Source of the DNA: Heterohyrax brucei
Taxonomy: Eukaryota; Chordata; Mammalia; Hyracoidea; Procaviidae
Length of the DNA: 64,000 nt
Reading direction: 5' to 3'
Assembly: GCA_028571685.1 (NCBI GenBank)
Contig: CM053140.1
Span: 145,685,701 to 145,749,700 of the forward strand
The position numbers and the translations under genes are program-made. Shown one piece after another: positions 26,156 to 36,264 of the stretch. The first letter of the stretch is position 1. Each line of letters opens with the position of its first letter. Under the pieces are notes generated by a model, which was not told the DNA's origin, did no database searches, and saw only the letters and a program-made list of their open reading frames with translations.

Positions 26156-27181
26156 GAAAGGGACAAATACTGTATGAGACCTCTACGATAAGACCTCAAA
26201 AACAGACTTGTGTATATAAGAAAAGACTGTTTGACAGCTGCAAGGGAGGGGAGGGAGGGAAGGGGAGGAGGGGTGGGTTTAGTTTAGATAGTTACTAGAA
26301 ATCTAGTTGGGAGAAAGCGGTGATAGCACACATTAGAAACAAGAACAACATTAAGTGCACTTCAGCATAACGTGAGTACTCCATCTTGAATCAATACTGC
26401 AAGGATAGAGTAGCTGGGGCAGGGGGCGGGGGACCATGCTCTTAGGTGAATTCCAGGCCAAGTGGCACAACTAGCGTTTTGCTAAGAGAGCTCTCTGCAC
26501 CCCACATTGGTAAGTGGCGTCTGGGGTCTTAAAAGCTGCCAAGCTGCCATCCGAGGACACAGCAAATGGTCCCAACTCAGCAGGAACGGATGCTCACCGA
26601 GGACCAGAATGACATGCGGTAAAGACAACCGAGAAGACAGAGAGACCCACAAGAGTGGGTGCCTACATCGACTTGGGACCGGAAGAACCGGAAGGTGCCT
26701 GGCCACCACCAGTGATAGCCATGATGGAGCTCACAGAGAGGAGTCTCACTGGCAACATAAGAATACAAAGAGGTGCATCATGAGATCTCCACTAAAAGAC
26801 CTCAATTGATGGTCCAGCAGTTTTGGGGTTCCTCTGAGAGCATGGCCCCCGGCCCTGATGCTGCCCTTTCCCATAAATTATAACAAAGGTCCACTCTTTG
26901 GACAGGAATGGTTTGGACTTGGCAATGCAGAGTGACTATATATTGGAAGCACTTTGTGGTTCTATACATCTACAGGATATCATCTTGCTGACCTCTGGCT
27001 GGAGGAAGGGGAGTGGGTGGAGAGGAGGGGAAAGGAGGTTGTTGGGAGGATGAGACATGTATGGAGCAGAGAAGAATAGTGTGCAGTCACCGGACAGAGA
27101 GAGCAGTGGAAGCTGCATATAGGTGGGCATGTAAATTTATACGTGAATGTACATTTTCACTCAGTTATGTTAAATAAAAAT
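26156..27181 (+). other. L1-B 3' UTR
   Basis: About 1 kb between the ORF2 stop and the A-rich tail. It starts with a G-rich polypurine block (26243-26278) and contains the segments also seen at 9292-10056, 47284-47452 and, more diverged, 27208-28054 and 1753-2217. The open frames on both strands in this stretch (for example 26482-26709 minus and 26507-26809 plus) recur at 9365-9670 and 27380-27615 only because the UTR is repeated. Confidence 0.9.
26243..26278 (+). promoter_or_regulatory. G-rich polypurine tract, G-quadruplex candidate
   Basis: The core GGGAGGGGAGGGAGGG (26244-26259) has four runs of three or more G separated by single bases, followed by more G runs up to GGGGTGGG. Polypurine G-quadruplex tracts in the 3' UTR are a known feature of mammalian L1. 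In L1-A the matching place (about 19911-19950) is degraded. Confidence 0.8.
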
Positions 27182-27191
27182 TAAAAAAAAA

Positions 27192-27207
27192 GAAATTTGG
27201 TTTGGTG
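27192..27207 (+). repeat. L1-B target-site duplication, right
   Basis: GAAATTTGGTTTGGTG directly after the L1-B poly(A), identical to 19966-19981. Confidence 0.95.
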
Positions 27208-28054
27208 AAATCAGTGACAGCGCACATTAGAAGGAAAATCAATTTTAACTGGACTTCAACAAATCATGATTACTCCATCCATCTTAACCCAGTACTGCAA
27301 GAACAGAGTAGCTGGTGCTGGGATCCACAAACTATATCCTCAGGAGACATCAAGGCCAAATGGCATAACTAGCATTTTACTAAGAGAGTCTTCTGCACCC
27401 CACATTGGTGAGTGGTATCTGGGGTCTTAAAAGCTGCCAAGCTGCCATCTGAGATACACCAAATTGTTCCAACTCAGCAGGAATGGATGATCCCCAAGGA
27501 CCAAAATGACATAGGGGAAAGAGAACCCAGAAGACAAAGAGACCCACATGAGTGGGTGACCACATTGACATGTGATAGAAGGAACCAGATGGTGCCTGGC
27601 CACCACCAGCAGTAGCCGTGATGTAGCTCACAAAGTTGAATCACACTGGCAACATGAGAATAAAAAAGGAGTGCACCCTGAGATCTCCACTAAAAGACCA
27701 CAATTGATGGTCCAGGGGCCTTGGAGTTCCCCTGGGAACATGACACCTGGCCCTGATGCTGCCCTGTCCATAAATCATAAAGGAGGCCTACTCTTCAGAC
27801 AGGAATGGGTTGGACTTGGCAACACAGAGTGACCCTATCGTGTGTACATTTTATGGTTCTGCACATCTAGAGGATGTCATCCTGTTGACCTCTTACAGGA
27901 GGCAGAGGAGAGGGCAAAGAGGAGGGGATAGGGGATTGTTAGGAGGACATGACATGTATAGAACTGAGAGGAGCAGTGGGAGCTGTACATAGGCAGGCAT
28001 GTAAATTTATATGGGATTGTACATTTTCACTCAATCATAACAATTAAAAAAAAA
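27208..28054 (+). mobile_element. L1-A, part 2 (rest of 3' UTR)
   Basis: This continues the L1-A 3' UTR broken at 19981 and runs parallel to L1-B 26310-27180: 'gtgacagcgcacattagaag', 'gtactgcaagaacagagtag', 'gaccaccagcag'-like segment, 'tggttctgcacatctagagg', 'gtacattttcactcaatcat' and an A-rich tail. It is less similar to the tails at 9.3 kb and 47.3 kb than L1-B is, so L1-A belongs to an older L1 subfamily. Confidence 0.92.
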
Positions 28055-28060
28055 ATGGAG

Positions 28061-28382
28061 GATAACCTCAGGACCTAATGCTAGGCAAAGAGTTCTTGGA
28101 CTTGACACCAAAGAAAAAATTAGTACATTAGACTTTAATGATACCAAAATATTTTGCTTCACCAAAGATCTTATTAAAGACAAGTTACAGACTGAGAGAA
28201 AATATTTGTAAACCACACATAAAAACAAAGGACTAGTATCTAGAAACCCAAGAGAAAAATGGCCAACAATCCAACTAGGAAATGGACAAAAGACATAGAG
28301 GGCATTTCACCCAAGAATGCATACAAACAGCAAATAAGCACATGGCACCAAAGAATACATACAGACAGCAAATAAAAAACAA
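28061..28382 (+). pseudogene. L1-C ORF2 fragment, third piece
   Basis: The old L1 resumes on the far side of L1-A. 'gataacctcaggacctaatg', 'cttggacttgacaccaaaga', 'attttgcttcaccaaagatc' and 'agtatctagaaacccaagag' correspond to the late part of ORF2, which in L1-B reads WELLRIKHFCSSKDF and onward. It joins seamlessly to 13409-13630 when L1-A is removed. A near-repeat ('acagcaaataa' plus neighbours) at 28325-28372 suggests a small local duplication before the SINE. Confidence 0.85.
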
Positions 28383-28543
28383 AAACCCAGCCCCCTGCAG
28401 TGGAGCTGACTCCTACTCATAGTGACCCTACACAACAGAGTAGAACTGTGCCATATGATTTTCAAGGAGAGCCTGGTGGATTTGAACTGCTGACTGTTTG
28501 GTTAGCAGATGTAGCACTTAACCACTATGCCACCAGGGTTTCC
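28383..28543 (-). repeat. AfroSINE, antisense, inside old L1
   Basis: Nearly full antisense copy: 'actcctactcatagtgaccc', 'gagagcctggtggatttgaa', 'aaccactatgccaccagggt'. It lies within L1-C. Flanking AGCAAATAA on both sides (about 28363 and 28559) is a possible duplication. Confidence 0.9.
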
Positions 28544-28610
28544 ACAGGGTCTGCCAGATAGCAAATAAGCACATGAAAAGATGCTTATGATCACCAGCCA
28601 TTATAAAAAA

Positions 28611-28768
28611 AAGACCAAACCCACTGGCACCAAGTCAATTCTGACTCGTAGTAACCCTATAAAGCAGAATAGCATTGCCCCATTGGATTTCCAAGGAGTG
28701 CGTGATGGATTTGAACTGCACACCTTTTGGCTAGCAGATCTAACAATCACTACACCACCAGGTTCCCA
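28611..28768 (-). repeat. AfroSINE, antisense, inside old L1, second copy
   Basis: Full antisense copy with 'agtcaattctgactcgtagt' and 'gtgatggatttgaactgcac'. Direct repeats AGCCATTA at 28596-28603 and 28772-28779 flank it, and the L1 text is continuous when it is removed. Confidence 0.92.
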
Positions 28769-28771
28769 AGT

Positions 28772-29118
28772 AGCCATTAGGGAAATGCAAATTAAAATCA
28801 TGATAAGATACCCCTATATCCCTATCAGAGTAGTTAAAATTTTACAAAAATTAAAAATAGTGACAATATTCATTGCTGGCTGGGGTGCAGAGATCACTCA
28901 CACAATGTTGGTGAGAAGGTAAAATCATACAACCACTCTAAAAAAAAAAAGCATTTGGCAGTTTCTTTTAAAACAAAGCATTCAGCTACTATATGAACAC
29001 ATCAGGATACTCTTGGGCACTTCTCACGGAAAAATGAAGACTCATGTTTATACAAAGCATGTATATGAGTATTCATAGCCTTTTTATTTTTAATAATCAA
29101 AACCTGGAAACAACCCAT
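28772..29118 (+). pseudogene. L1-C ORF2 fragment, last piece
   Basis: 'gccattagggaaatgcaaat' and 'taaaatcatgataagatacc' match the ORF2 segment IKTTMRYHLTP. 'tcacacaatgttggtgagaa' corresponds to the TLVHCWW region. 'aatgaagactcatgtttata' and 'tcaaaacctggaaacaaccc' correspond to KDTCTRMF and KTWNQP. The Cys-rich end is badly decayed. Confidence 0.85.
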
Positions 29119-29244
29119 GGCATTTTGTGCACTTGAGCTCTACACTTGGAGCACTAAAATACCATTTGCTTTCATGTCCTTCTCCCCAAGCACAAGTTCT
29201 ATTTTTGTGAGGCAGAGGTCCGATCTCCGTATGAAAGGACGTAT

Positions 29245-29720
29245 GGGGTGAAAGAGCATGGATCCAACACTACCTGCTCTCTGTCTGGCCATGGAGAGGT
29301 TATTTAATTTTTCTGCATGTTTATTTTCTCATCTGTAATAATGGTAATAATAAGGCATCTGCAATAATTCCCAGGTTTACAAACATTTGACTTAAGGACA
29401 ACTCCTACTTGCCCTTTAGTGTTATGTAAATTTGTTCTCACTTTGAAAGGACTGAACTCCTACTTCAAACAAATTCTTCATCACAATCACCTTCATTTGC
29501 TGCATGTGCAGCTCTTAAATCACTGGAAAAAATTGGAGCCTTTTCTTGCTTTAAAGTTCAGTGAAATAAGAACCGTGTATACCTGTTGCAACTTAACTAC
29601 AAATTCAACAGACACACTCTGGAAGGGTTCTTATTTGCAAACCGGGGACTGCCTGTACCTGCAAAGCACTCAGAGCAGCTCCTGGCACACGGTATGCTTA
29701 CTGCTCTAACACATGGCTTC
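29245..29720 (+). repeat. MIR split by a probable DNA transposon
   Basis: The MIR 5' half ('tggatccaacactacctgct', 'ctctgtctggccatggagag', 'ttctcatctgtaataatggt') ends near 29370, and its 3' half ('aaagcactcagagcagctcc', 'tggcacacggta') resumes near 29658. The two halves join in register when the middle is removed. Confidence 0.65.
29371..29657. mobile_element. Probable short DNA transposon (Tigger/mariner-like) in MIR
   Basis: The 285-base block begins ATTCCCAGGTTTACAAACAT and ends with the approximate reverse complement (CTTATTTGCAAACCGGGGAC TGCCTG, split here). A TA flanks each side. Imperfect terminal inverted repeats of about 20 bases and TA flanks suggest a non-autonomous Tc1/mariner-superfamily element such as a Tigger/MER relative. 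The family is not identified. Confidence 0.45.
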
Positions 29721-30149
29721 TAGCATTAGCCCAGAGCTAAACGTTTTCATAAATTTTAGTAAATGTTTGTCGAATGACTGAACGAGTGAGTGAATGAATG
29801 AATTGTTATGATTCTAAACTATTTCCCCACCGCTGAGTGAGTAGCTGACTCCTTTCTATTCCTATCCCGTAATTCTAATTGGGGCACTTATGAAATCACA
29901 TTACAATAGTTTAATAAACTACAACCTAGTAAATCAGATAATACTCAACACACTTAGGCCAATACCAGGCACAAAACAAATAAATACTCAATATTCATAA
30001 TCATGGTTAGATTACTTGAGTTTTAAGTAACGTCTTCACAATTCTTTTAGAGGAAATCATTCTAAAATATGTGCCAATACCCTGATTACAAACCTCCACT
30101 TGGTCTCATAATAAGTTAGAAAATACAAGTCTGTTAGCATAAAATTTAA
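29721..30149. other. Mostly unrecognised sequence
   Basis: A GAATGA-like minisatellite patch at 29772-29810 resembles the L2 or MIR terminal 'tgaatgaatgaa'. The remainder is unrecognised AT-rich DNA. Confidence 0.4.
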
Positions 30150-30215
30150 AAAAAGGACATGGCCACTGAGTCAATATCAGTTTATAGTGACCCTACGGGA
30201 CAGAGTAGAATTAAC
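30150..30215 (-). repeat. AfroSINE fragment, antisense
   Basis: 'ccactgagtcaatatcagtt' and 'gtgaccctacgggacagagt' are the 3' half of an antisense AfroSINE; the head is gone. Confidence 0.7.
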
Positions 30216-30970
30216 CCAGAGTATAGCAGTTAAGACCTCACATTCTACCTAGCTTCATAGAAAAAAATAAAATGCTCAATATACAGAAGCCACAACTATA
30301 TTATCATCTCCACTAGTTTCTTTTCCACATATTTCTCTACTCCAACCATGAAAAATTATGAAGTTACTATTTTCTGCGGAACCATAGTCCTATTGGAAAT
30401 GTCCTTCCTTACTCATCTGGCAAACATTTTCTCTTTAATGCAGCCAACATGTCAACATCCCTCTCTAACTATCCATCTACCCATCCATTTATCCATCTAA
30501 ATCATTCCATAAGCTTTTACTTTCATCCCCAGAGTCCTCCAGCCCTGTGTCTAGCACATAATATTCATTAGTGTTTGTTGAGTTGGACTGAGGAACACAG
30601 AAAGAAGCACTTAACTAGCCAGTTTTCTAAACTGAAACCAGCACTAGTTGTTTTTGGAATGTAATCATTGTAACTGAGTGCCATGTGCAATGTTTGGGGA
30701 AGTGCTTGAGTTTCTAAGAAGCAGGGCATTCATTTTTAAGAGTGTAAAAAGGTGCCACATGAAATCTCCAAGGAAACCCTGAGTATGTAGTGCTAAGGGG
30801 TTTATCTTTGGTGGTAAAGCAGCTCCACTGTCTTGAGCACCCTTCTCTCTCTCCCTCTCTCCTGTTCTGTGAGCACCCTCCTCCCACCCACCGTAGCCTG
30901 GTGTTGTCTGAAGCTCCCCAACGCACCCTTCCTGGGTCCACATTCATTATCTTTCCCTTTCTCTTGTAGT
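30216..30970. other. Unrecognised sequence
   Basis: No gene recognised. An ATCCATCTA-like short repeat is at 30468-30500, a possible L2/MIR end ('gtgtctagcacataatattc') is near 30546, and a CT-rich tract is at 30842-30870. The minus-strand frames at 30665-31091 overlap a SINE and are not genes. Confidence 0.35.
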
Positions 30971-31128
30971 GGAAAGCCTGATGGTGTGAGTAAGTGCTAC
31001 ATCTGCTGACCAAAACACTGTCAGTCCAATCCCCCAGGCTCTCCTTGGTAACTCTATCGGGCAGTTCTACTCCGTCCTGTAGAGTTGCCACCAGTCAGAA
31101 TCCTCTCCCCAGCAGTGGCTTTGGTTTT
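30971..31128 (+). repeat. AfroSINE, sense
   Basis: Diverged full-length copy: 'tggaaagcctgatggtgtga', 'gtgctacatctgctgaccaa', 'gggcagttctactccgtcct', 'agttgccaccagtcagaatc'. Confidence 0.88.
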
Positions 31129-31139
31129 CTCTTCCAGTG

Positions 31140-31275
31140 GCCTTAAAGTCTACTCTGTCTCGTCACAAACTTCATGTGTGTCAGAGTAGAACTGAGCTCC
31201 ACTGGCTTTTTGATGTCTGAGTTTTCAGACTTAAACCGCTAGGCCCTTCTTCCAAGGTACCCCTGGATGGACCCA
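31140..31275 (-). repeat. Older AfroSINE variant, antisense
   Basis: A distinct variant recognised by 'tgtgtcagagtagaactgag', 'ctccactggctttttgatgt' and 'ggtacccctggatggaccca' ahead of a decayed tRNA head ('aacccctaacctct'). The same variant occurs at 54768-54962. Confidence 0.7.
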
Positions 31276-33459
31276 AACCCCTAACCTCTCCATTACCTTC
31301 CAAGCACGTCCAACTTCTGCACACCTCGGGACTCTTCCATCTCTCTTACCACACTTCATTCTCCCTGATTAAAAAAAAAAAAAAAATCACTAAGGCTTTA
31401 TCTGTACTATTTTAAACTATCGTAATACCTTGATGACTAACACAACTTCCTGTGTTTCTTCAGCACACAGCCCTGTCACATTATTTGAACATTTGAGTAT
31501 TTTGAGTTAATTTCTGCTTTGGCTTTATAAATGTCAGCCAGGAATTTTACCTCATCCTTCAAATGATTGCCACCTCATTGACAGTGCCAAAGAATATATA
31601 GATTTTGCACACTGCTGAGTTCACCTTTGTATAAACTTGACTTCATTTTCAAAAATTAAAACTACTTCTATTTTAAAAGGAATAAATTTATATTCCTTAT
31701 ATAACTAAATCTAAGAGTTCTTAGAGCAAAGATACCACTAAAAAGGCACATGAATCTTATAAATAATACTTTCATTCACTACATTTTCTGTGTGCTAAAA
31801 GTTTCTGGTAAGATTTTGACTTTTCTAAACATATTTTTCTGTCAGAACTTTTCCTACTTTAATTAGCTAGTTCCTCTTTTCATTAATAATTCACTCTGGC
31901 CAAAATTAATCTACAAAGCATTAGAGTACTTCCCTGGCTGATTTTAACTCTCAGTCACTGCTTGGCATTGACCCCCTATATTGCTGCATTCTCATCACTC
32001 TGCTTTTTAGAGAAAAGAAATATAATCTAAGAAAAAAAAAAGTGTGCCTTCTTTTTCTCGTTCCTTTTGCATATGCCATCAGCTCTGATCATAAAACACA
32101 TTTTCCACTTGTAGCCTGAGTTTCCTCAGACTTCATCAAGCCTGTGACAGTGACACCATATCAGCAGTAACTTAAATTTCACAGGTGCCTTCTCTTAACA
32201 TAGAACTTCCAACCCCAAGAAAATTCCATGCTCCCAACCTCCCCCCCAAGTCCTCTGAGCCATAGAACAACAAGGCCCCTAAACTTCCAAAGCTGTGCTG
32301 TGATTTTGCTACAGTGGGGACAATCCTCCTCTCCTACTTAAGTCCGTCTCTGAGGCTGGCACTTCTCAGAGATGCTTCTCCAACTTCACTGTATGTTTTT
32401 AATAAAATAGAAAAAAAAAAAGTCATTCTCTTTTTCCTGTTACAAGGCAAACACCACACTTTTAACATTTAGAATCATTTTTCTTCTTCAGTGTCTAAAG
32501 CTTTCTGTTTCTGCCAAGCACCGGGTCTGGCACCTTTTTTTCTTTGGGGATGAATTTTCCACCCAGACAGGCTTGGCCTGTACAAACAATTCTGTAAACC
32601 CCCACCATTCATCAGGCATATCCAGCATGTCTGAACTCTGCAAGAGGACAAAACATAGACTCAGTCTAACTCCGCACTCTATATTAACAATGAACGAAAG
32701 AACTGAGCAAAAGTTGGTTGTATTAAATCCTCTTGCAGAATTTTTTCTTTTCCCTAAAAAGAACATCTGAAAATGATAATACTGTAATCCAGAGAAACGA
32801 ATGCCTATGAGAACTTCTGAAATGGGAGATGAGGGAAGCAGCAGATGAGAGTAACATTGTTCAGAGATTTTTCTACCAAACCGTGCTCTAAACAGGACCA
32901 TTGAAGCAGGTTCATGAAGGAAAAAAAAAAATCCAGATCCCAAACTCCAAAAGACAGGTGTATTCCTGATAAGCATTTGGGACCTATCAAACAAGTCTCA
33001 AGCCCTAGGTGCTAAATAGCCCCTCTGGGTACTCTTTTCTGTCTCTAGACCCTACGAACATCTGCATTCAGAAGCTGCTTGGCTGCCAGGCACTGGAGAG
33101 AAATTTCACACAGCTTTATTGTGGTAATTTTAGGATCCAAAGACAACCTGACATTTAAATTTTACCACTAATTACTCTTAACAATTACCCCAGTGTTTTT
33201 CCATACCACCGCTACTTTCTTTCATTTCTATCCAAGCTTTTCTTTTGGAAGTAGAAGTCACTTCCCACTTGACTGCTTTTGCCTCCTAGCTGAAGAAGTT
33301 CGTGAAAACCTATCTTCTAGACTTATTTCATTTTTAAATCCAACTAAGACTGTTTTTTTGTGATTTTTTTTGTGACTTTCTTTGAAAAGCACATTGACAG
33401 TGGTTGCTTATACAGTCGTGAAACTGAGCATTTGCTTCTTGTGAGGAGAGGAGAGTGAG
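31276..33459. other. Unrecognised, probably unique sequence
   Basis: About 2.2 kb without a recognised repeat. It holds the longest open frame outside LINEs, a minus-strand 168-residue frame at 32488-32994, which includes a poly-Phe run from an A tract and shows no known domain. I do not call it a gene. Confidence 0.4.
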
Positions 33460-33605
33460 ATGTTGGTAACTGTAAAGCGCTATGCAGAGCTCGTCACACA
33501 CAAGTGGAGTCCTCACAGTTTCTCTCTCATTGTCAGATGAGATGCTCCAGTCACCCAGCTCTGAAGGCACTGAGACTGGATTTGAACCCAGCTCAGTCAA
33601 ATTCT
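33460..33605 (-). repeat. MIR, antisense
   Basis: 'ctctcattgtcagatgagat', 'cacccagctctgaaggcact' and 'actggatttgaacccagctc' are the antisense MIR core (GGGTTCAAATCC with flanks). Confidence 0.6.
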
Positions 33606-34022
33606 AGACCTCATTCAATTTCCAAATACCTAAAGCTCTCTCCATAAGTCAGAAGGAGAGTTCCATAAGTAGTTCCCTTTACACCAGGCAGAACTCTACT
33701 TTTAGGTGTAACAATCGTTTCCCAACACACCTCCTAATGGATGATGCTGTTGTGTTTGCCATGTTAGACAAGCCTTGTGTTTGTCTACAAATAAATCTCC
33801 CCATTATTTTGTCTCATTTGTGTATGTTTTGTTTCTCAGAGGTGCACAAATCCAACATGTATACACATTTTTCTTACTAAGTCCTAGTGGTCTGTATAAA
33901 ACCACTTACTAATGGCTTGGATAAAAGTACTTGGGAATATTTAGCTGAATTACAGCTATTAAGTGAAGGATGAAATTGGGCTGTGAGGTTTAAATCTGCA
34001 ATCTCAAAGATCTTCCTTCTGG
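33606..34022. other. Unrecognised sequence
   Basis: AT-rich, no gene or repeat recognised. ACAAATAAATCTCCC near 33790 could be the end of an old LTR, but nothing upstream confirms it. Confidence 0.35.
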
Positions 34023-34190
34023 ATAAACCAAAATCAAACCACTACTGTTGAGTCAGTTTTGTCTCTTAGCATCCCTATAGACAGAGTAGAACCACCCCAT
34101 AGAGTTTCCAAGGAGCACCTGGCAGATTCGAACTGCCAACTTTTTGGTTAACAGCCGTAGCACTTCACCACTATGTCACCAGGATTTCCA
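34023..34190 (-). repeat. AfroSINE, antisense
   Basis: Full antisense copy with 'caccccatagagtttccaag', 'tggcagattcgaactgccaa' and 'ctatgtcaccaggatttcc'. Confidence 0.9.
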
Positions 34191-35000
34191 AAGTACAGTT
34201 AATTGTTACCTCCTTCAAAGAGTTGGAAAATATTTTTGATGTAAGATGATTTTGACACAACTGATTGGAAAAACAGCAAGCCCTTGCCTGTAGCAGCTGG
34301 ATGAACTAGAGTGAAGCATAAAATTAATGGTAATATAAACTAATAAACATCAGTCATACTTGCTGGATGAAGGTCACTAGAGTCACATATTTATATAGGA
34401 CATGTTCAGATTCCTGAGTAATAATGTGCCTCTCTAAACTCTCCTGAATTTTGTATTGTGTGGTTGCCTTTCCTAAGAACTCTGCAACCAATGACATCAG
34501 TTTAAGTATCTGTGGAAAAAAAAAAAGTTTGTGTACAATAATATAAATCATTGGGGCAATACCGTCTGAAGATAACACAGCAGCTACATATGAAAGTAAC
34601 TGGACAATTTCTAAATCCTAAAGTAACTTCTGACATGTTATCTAGTTGCAATAGTCTACACTAATGCCTTTCATGCAAAGGACGAGCTGGCCAAGGGTTT
34701 CATTTGGGCAAGATTCATGTCACCTGCTTTGAGTTAATCCTCATTCAAACTATCAAGTTTGGAAAACAGATAAAATTATTTTTATTTAATGTTAAAGTAC
34801 CTCTCTTCCTCCTCATGCTAGCAGCAAATCACTGGTAAATCAAGATGCCCATTCTCCATAACAATATTCTCCACATTTCTCTATGTCCTTCTCTAGATAG
34901 TGTTCCATCATCTTCACAACACACAATAGCACCTCCTGTTCCCAGCAGTGCCACACTCATTGGCAGCAATCCTCATTTCTCATTTCGTATATGTTACCTT
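34191..35000. other. Unrecognised sequence
   Basis: About 800 bases with no recognised gene or repeat. The minus-strand frame at 34354-34578 has no known domain. Confidence 0.4.
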
Positions 35001-35149
35001 AAGGAGCCCTGGTGGCACAGTGGTTACGTGCTTGGCTGCTAACCGAAAGGTCAGTGGTTTGAACTCCAGCTGCTCCATGGGAGAAAGATGTGGCAGTCTA
35101 CTTTTGAAAACATTATAGCCAGGGAGACCTGTGGGACTGTTTTACTCCA
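35001..35149 (+). repeat. AfroSINE long variant, 3' end lost
   Basis: Well preserved head ('aaggagccctggtggcacag', 'gcttggctgctaaccgaaag') and the extra segment 'ggagaaagatgtggcagtct'. It breaks off at the next SINE. Confidence 0.92.
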
Positions 35150-35152
35150 TGC

Positions 35153-35318
35153 GGAAACCTTGATGATGTCATCGTTAAGCACTTTGGCTGGCAACCAGAA
35201 GGCTGGCTGCTCAGACCTGCCAGGAGCTCCTTGGAAATGCTGTGGGACAGTTCTGCTCTGCCTAGAGGATCACTATGAGCCAGAACCGACTCAACGGCAA
35301 TGGGTTTGGTTGGTTTTG
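35153..35318 (+). repeat. AfroSINE, sense, second of a cluster of three
   Basis: Directly follows the previous copy: 'gaaaccttgatgatgtcatc', 'gggacagttctgctctgcct', 'actatgagccagaaccgact', 'caacggcaatgggtttggtt'. Confidence 0.92.
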
Positions 35319-35330
35319 CTATAGGGTCAC

Positions 35331-35513
35331 AGAGACCTGGTGGCACAGTAGCCACAATATGGCTGCTAATCAAAAGGTCAGCAGTTCACATCCACCAGCC
35401 ACTCCTTGGAAACCCTGTGGGGAGGATCATTATGTGTTGGAATAAACTGGAGAGCAACGCATTTGGGATTTGTGTAGGGTTGCCATGAGTTGAATAGACT
35501 CAACGGCAACAGA
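35331..35513 (+). repeat. AfroSINE, sense, third of a cluster of three
   Basis: 'agagacctggtggcacagta', 'tcagcagttcacatccacca' and 'agactcaacggcaacag'. Its body repeats the 'taggg...atgagt' segment, so it may hold an internal rearrangement. Confidence 0.88.
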
Positions 35514-35845
35514 TTACCTTATGCTATTGTTTATCTTTTACAACTGATTTTTAAATCATCTGTGCATGTAATTTATAAACTAAAAATAGACAGTACAGTC
35601 CTAGAAACAGAGGCTGACTACCCATCTTTATAGTCCCCTCAGGGTACACTATGCTGCCATTCAAGTAGTCAATGCTCAATGCTCAGCAGTCCACACCTGT
35701 TGACTAATCTAGTACTGTTTTTTGTTTTTTTTTAAGTAAAGTTCCATTCTTCAAAAATGTATTTTAGCTAGACTATTCTATTATTGTGGAAGCCAAAGCA
35801 CATCAGATTTCAGTTCATGTATAGATACCTTTATTGCAACTACTA
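35514..35845. other. Unrecognised sequence
   Basis: AT-rich spacer between SINE copies; nothing recognised. Confidence 0.4.
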
Positions 35846-36005
35846 GAAATTCTGGTGGCATAGTGGTTGAGTGGCTTTGGCTGCTTACCAAAAGGTCAGC
35901 GGTTTGAATCCACCAAGTGCTCCTTGGAAACTCTATGGAGTGGTTCTACTCTACTCTATAGAGTTGCTATGAGTTGGAATCAACTCAGTGGCAGTGAGTT
36001 TTCAA
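35846..36005 (+). repeat. AfroSINE, sense
   Basis: Full copy: 'gaaattctggtggcatagtg', 'tcagcggtttgaatccacca', 'tagagttgctatgagttgga'. A microsatellite follows immediately at its 3' end. Confidence 0.9.
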
Positions 36006-36007
36006 CA

Positions 36008-36011
36008 TGTG

Positions 36012-36046
<35 letters not shown>

Positions 36047-36048
36047 GG
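36008..36048. repeat. TG/TA microsatellite
   Basis: TGTGTGTGTG followed by an alternating TA run with one interruption, directly at the SINE end. Confidence 0.9.
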
Positions 36049-36264
36049 TACTGGAGAGTCACTAATGAACACCACATAAAATCTGAATATCATATACCAG
36101 AATCATAGGCCTAAAATACTAGGCTGGGCCTAGGGAAACTGTCAAATGATCATGTGCATTAAACAATCTTTTAGCTGTTATAATAGTTTTGATGCATTGT
36201 ATATGTAATTCACTAATAACTTCTGTATACTATATCAAATCAAATGTTTTGGTTTATACTTACT

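Larger units (their letters stand above)
19982..27191 (+). mobile_element. L1-B, full-length LINE-1 inserted into L1-A
   Basis: A 7.2-kb element with complete 5' end (GGGGGTGGAGTCAAGATGGC), 5' UTR to about 21000, ORF1 (to 21942), a spacer of about 420 bases, ORF2 (22366-26155) and a 1-kb 3' UTR ending TTAAATAAAAATTAAAAAAAAA. It is flanked by perfect 16-bp direct repeats. Retrotransposition occurs by target-primed reverse transcription, with ORF1p and ORF2p acting on their own RNA. ORF1 and ORF2 both carry stops or frameshifts, so this copy is not autonomous, but it is much better preserved than L1-A. It is probably the youngest long insertion in the window. Confidence 0.95.

Noticed and set aside
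34981..35060. tRNA gene suggested by the box-B-like sequence of AfroSINE copies
   Set aside because: The heads are tRNA-derived but lack a foldable cloverleaf and acceptor end, and recur as parts of SINEs throughout the window.
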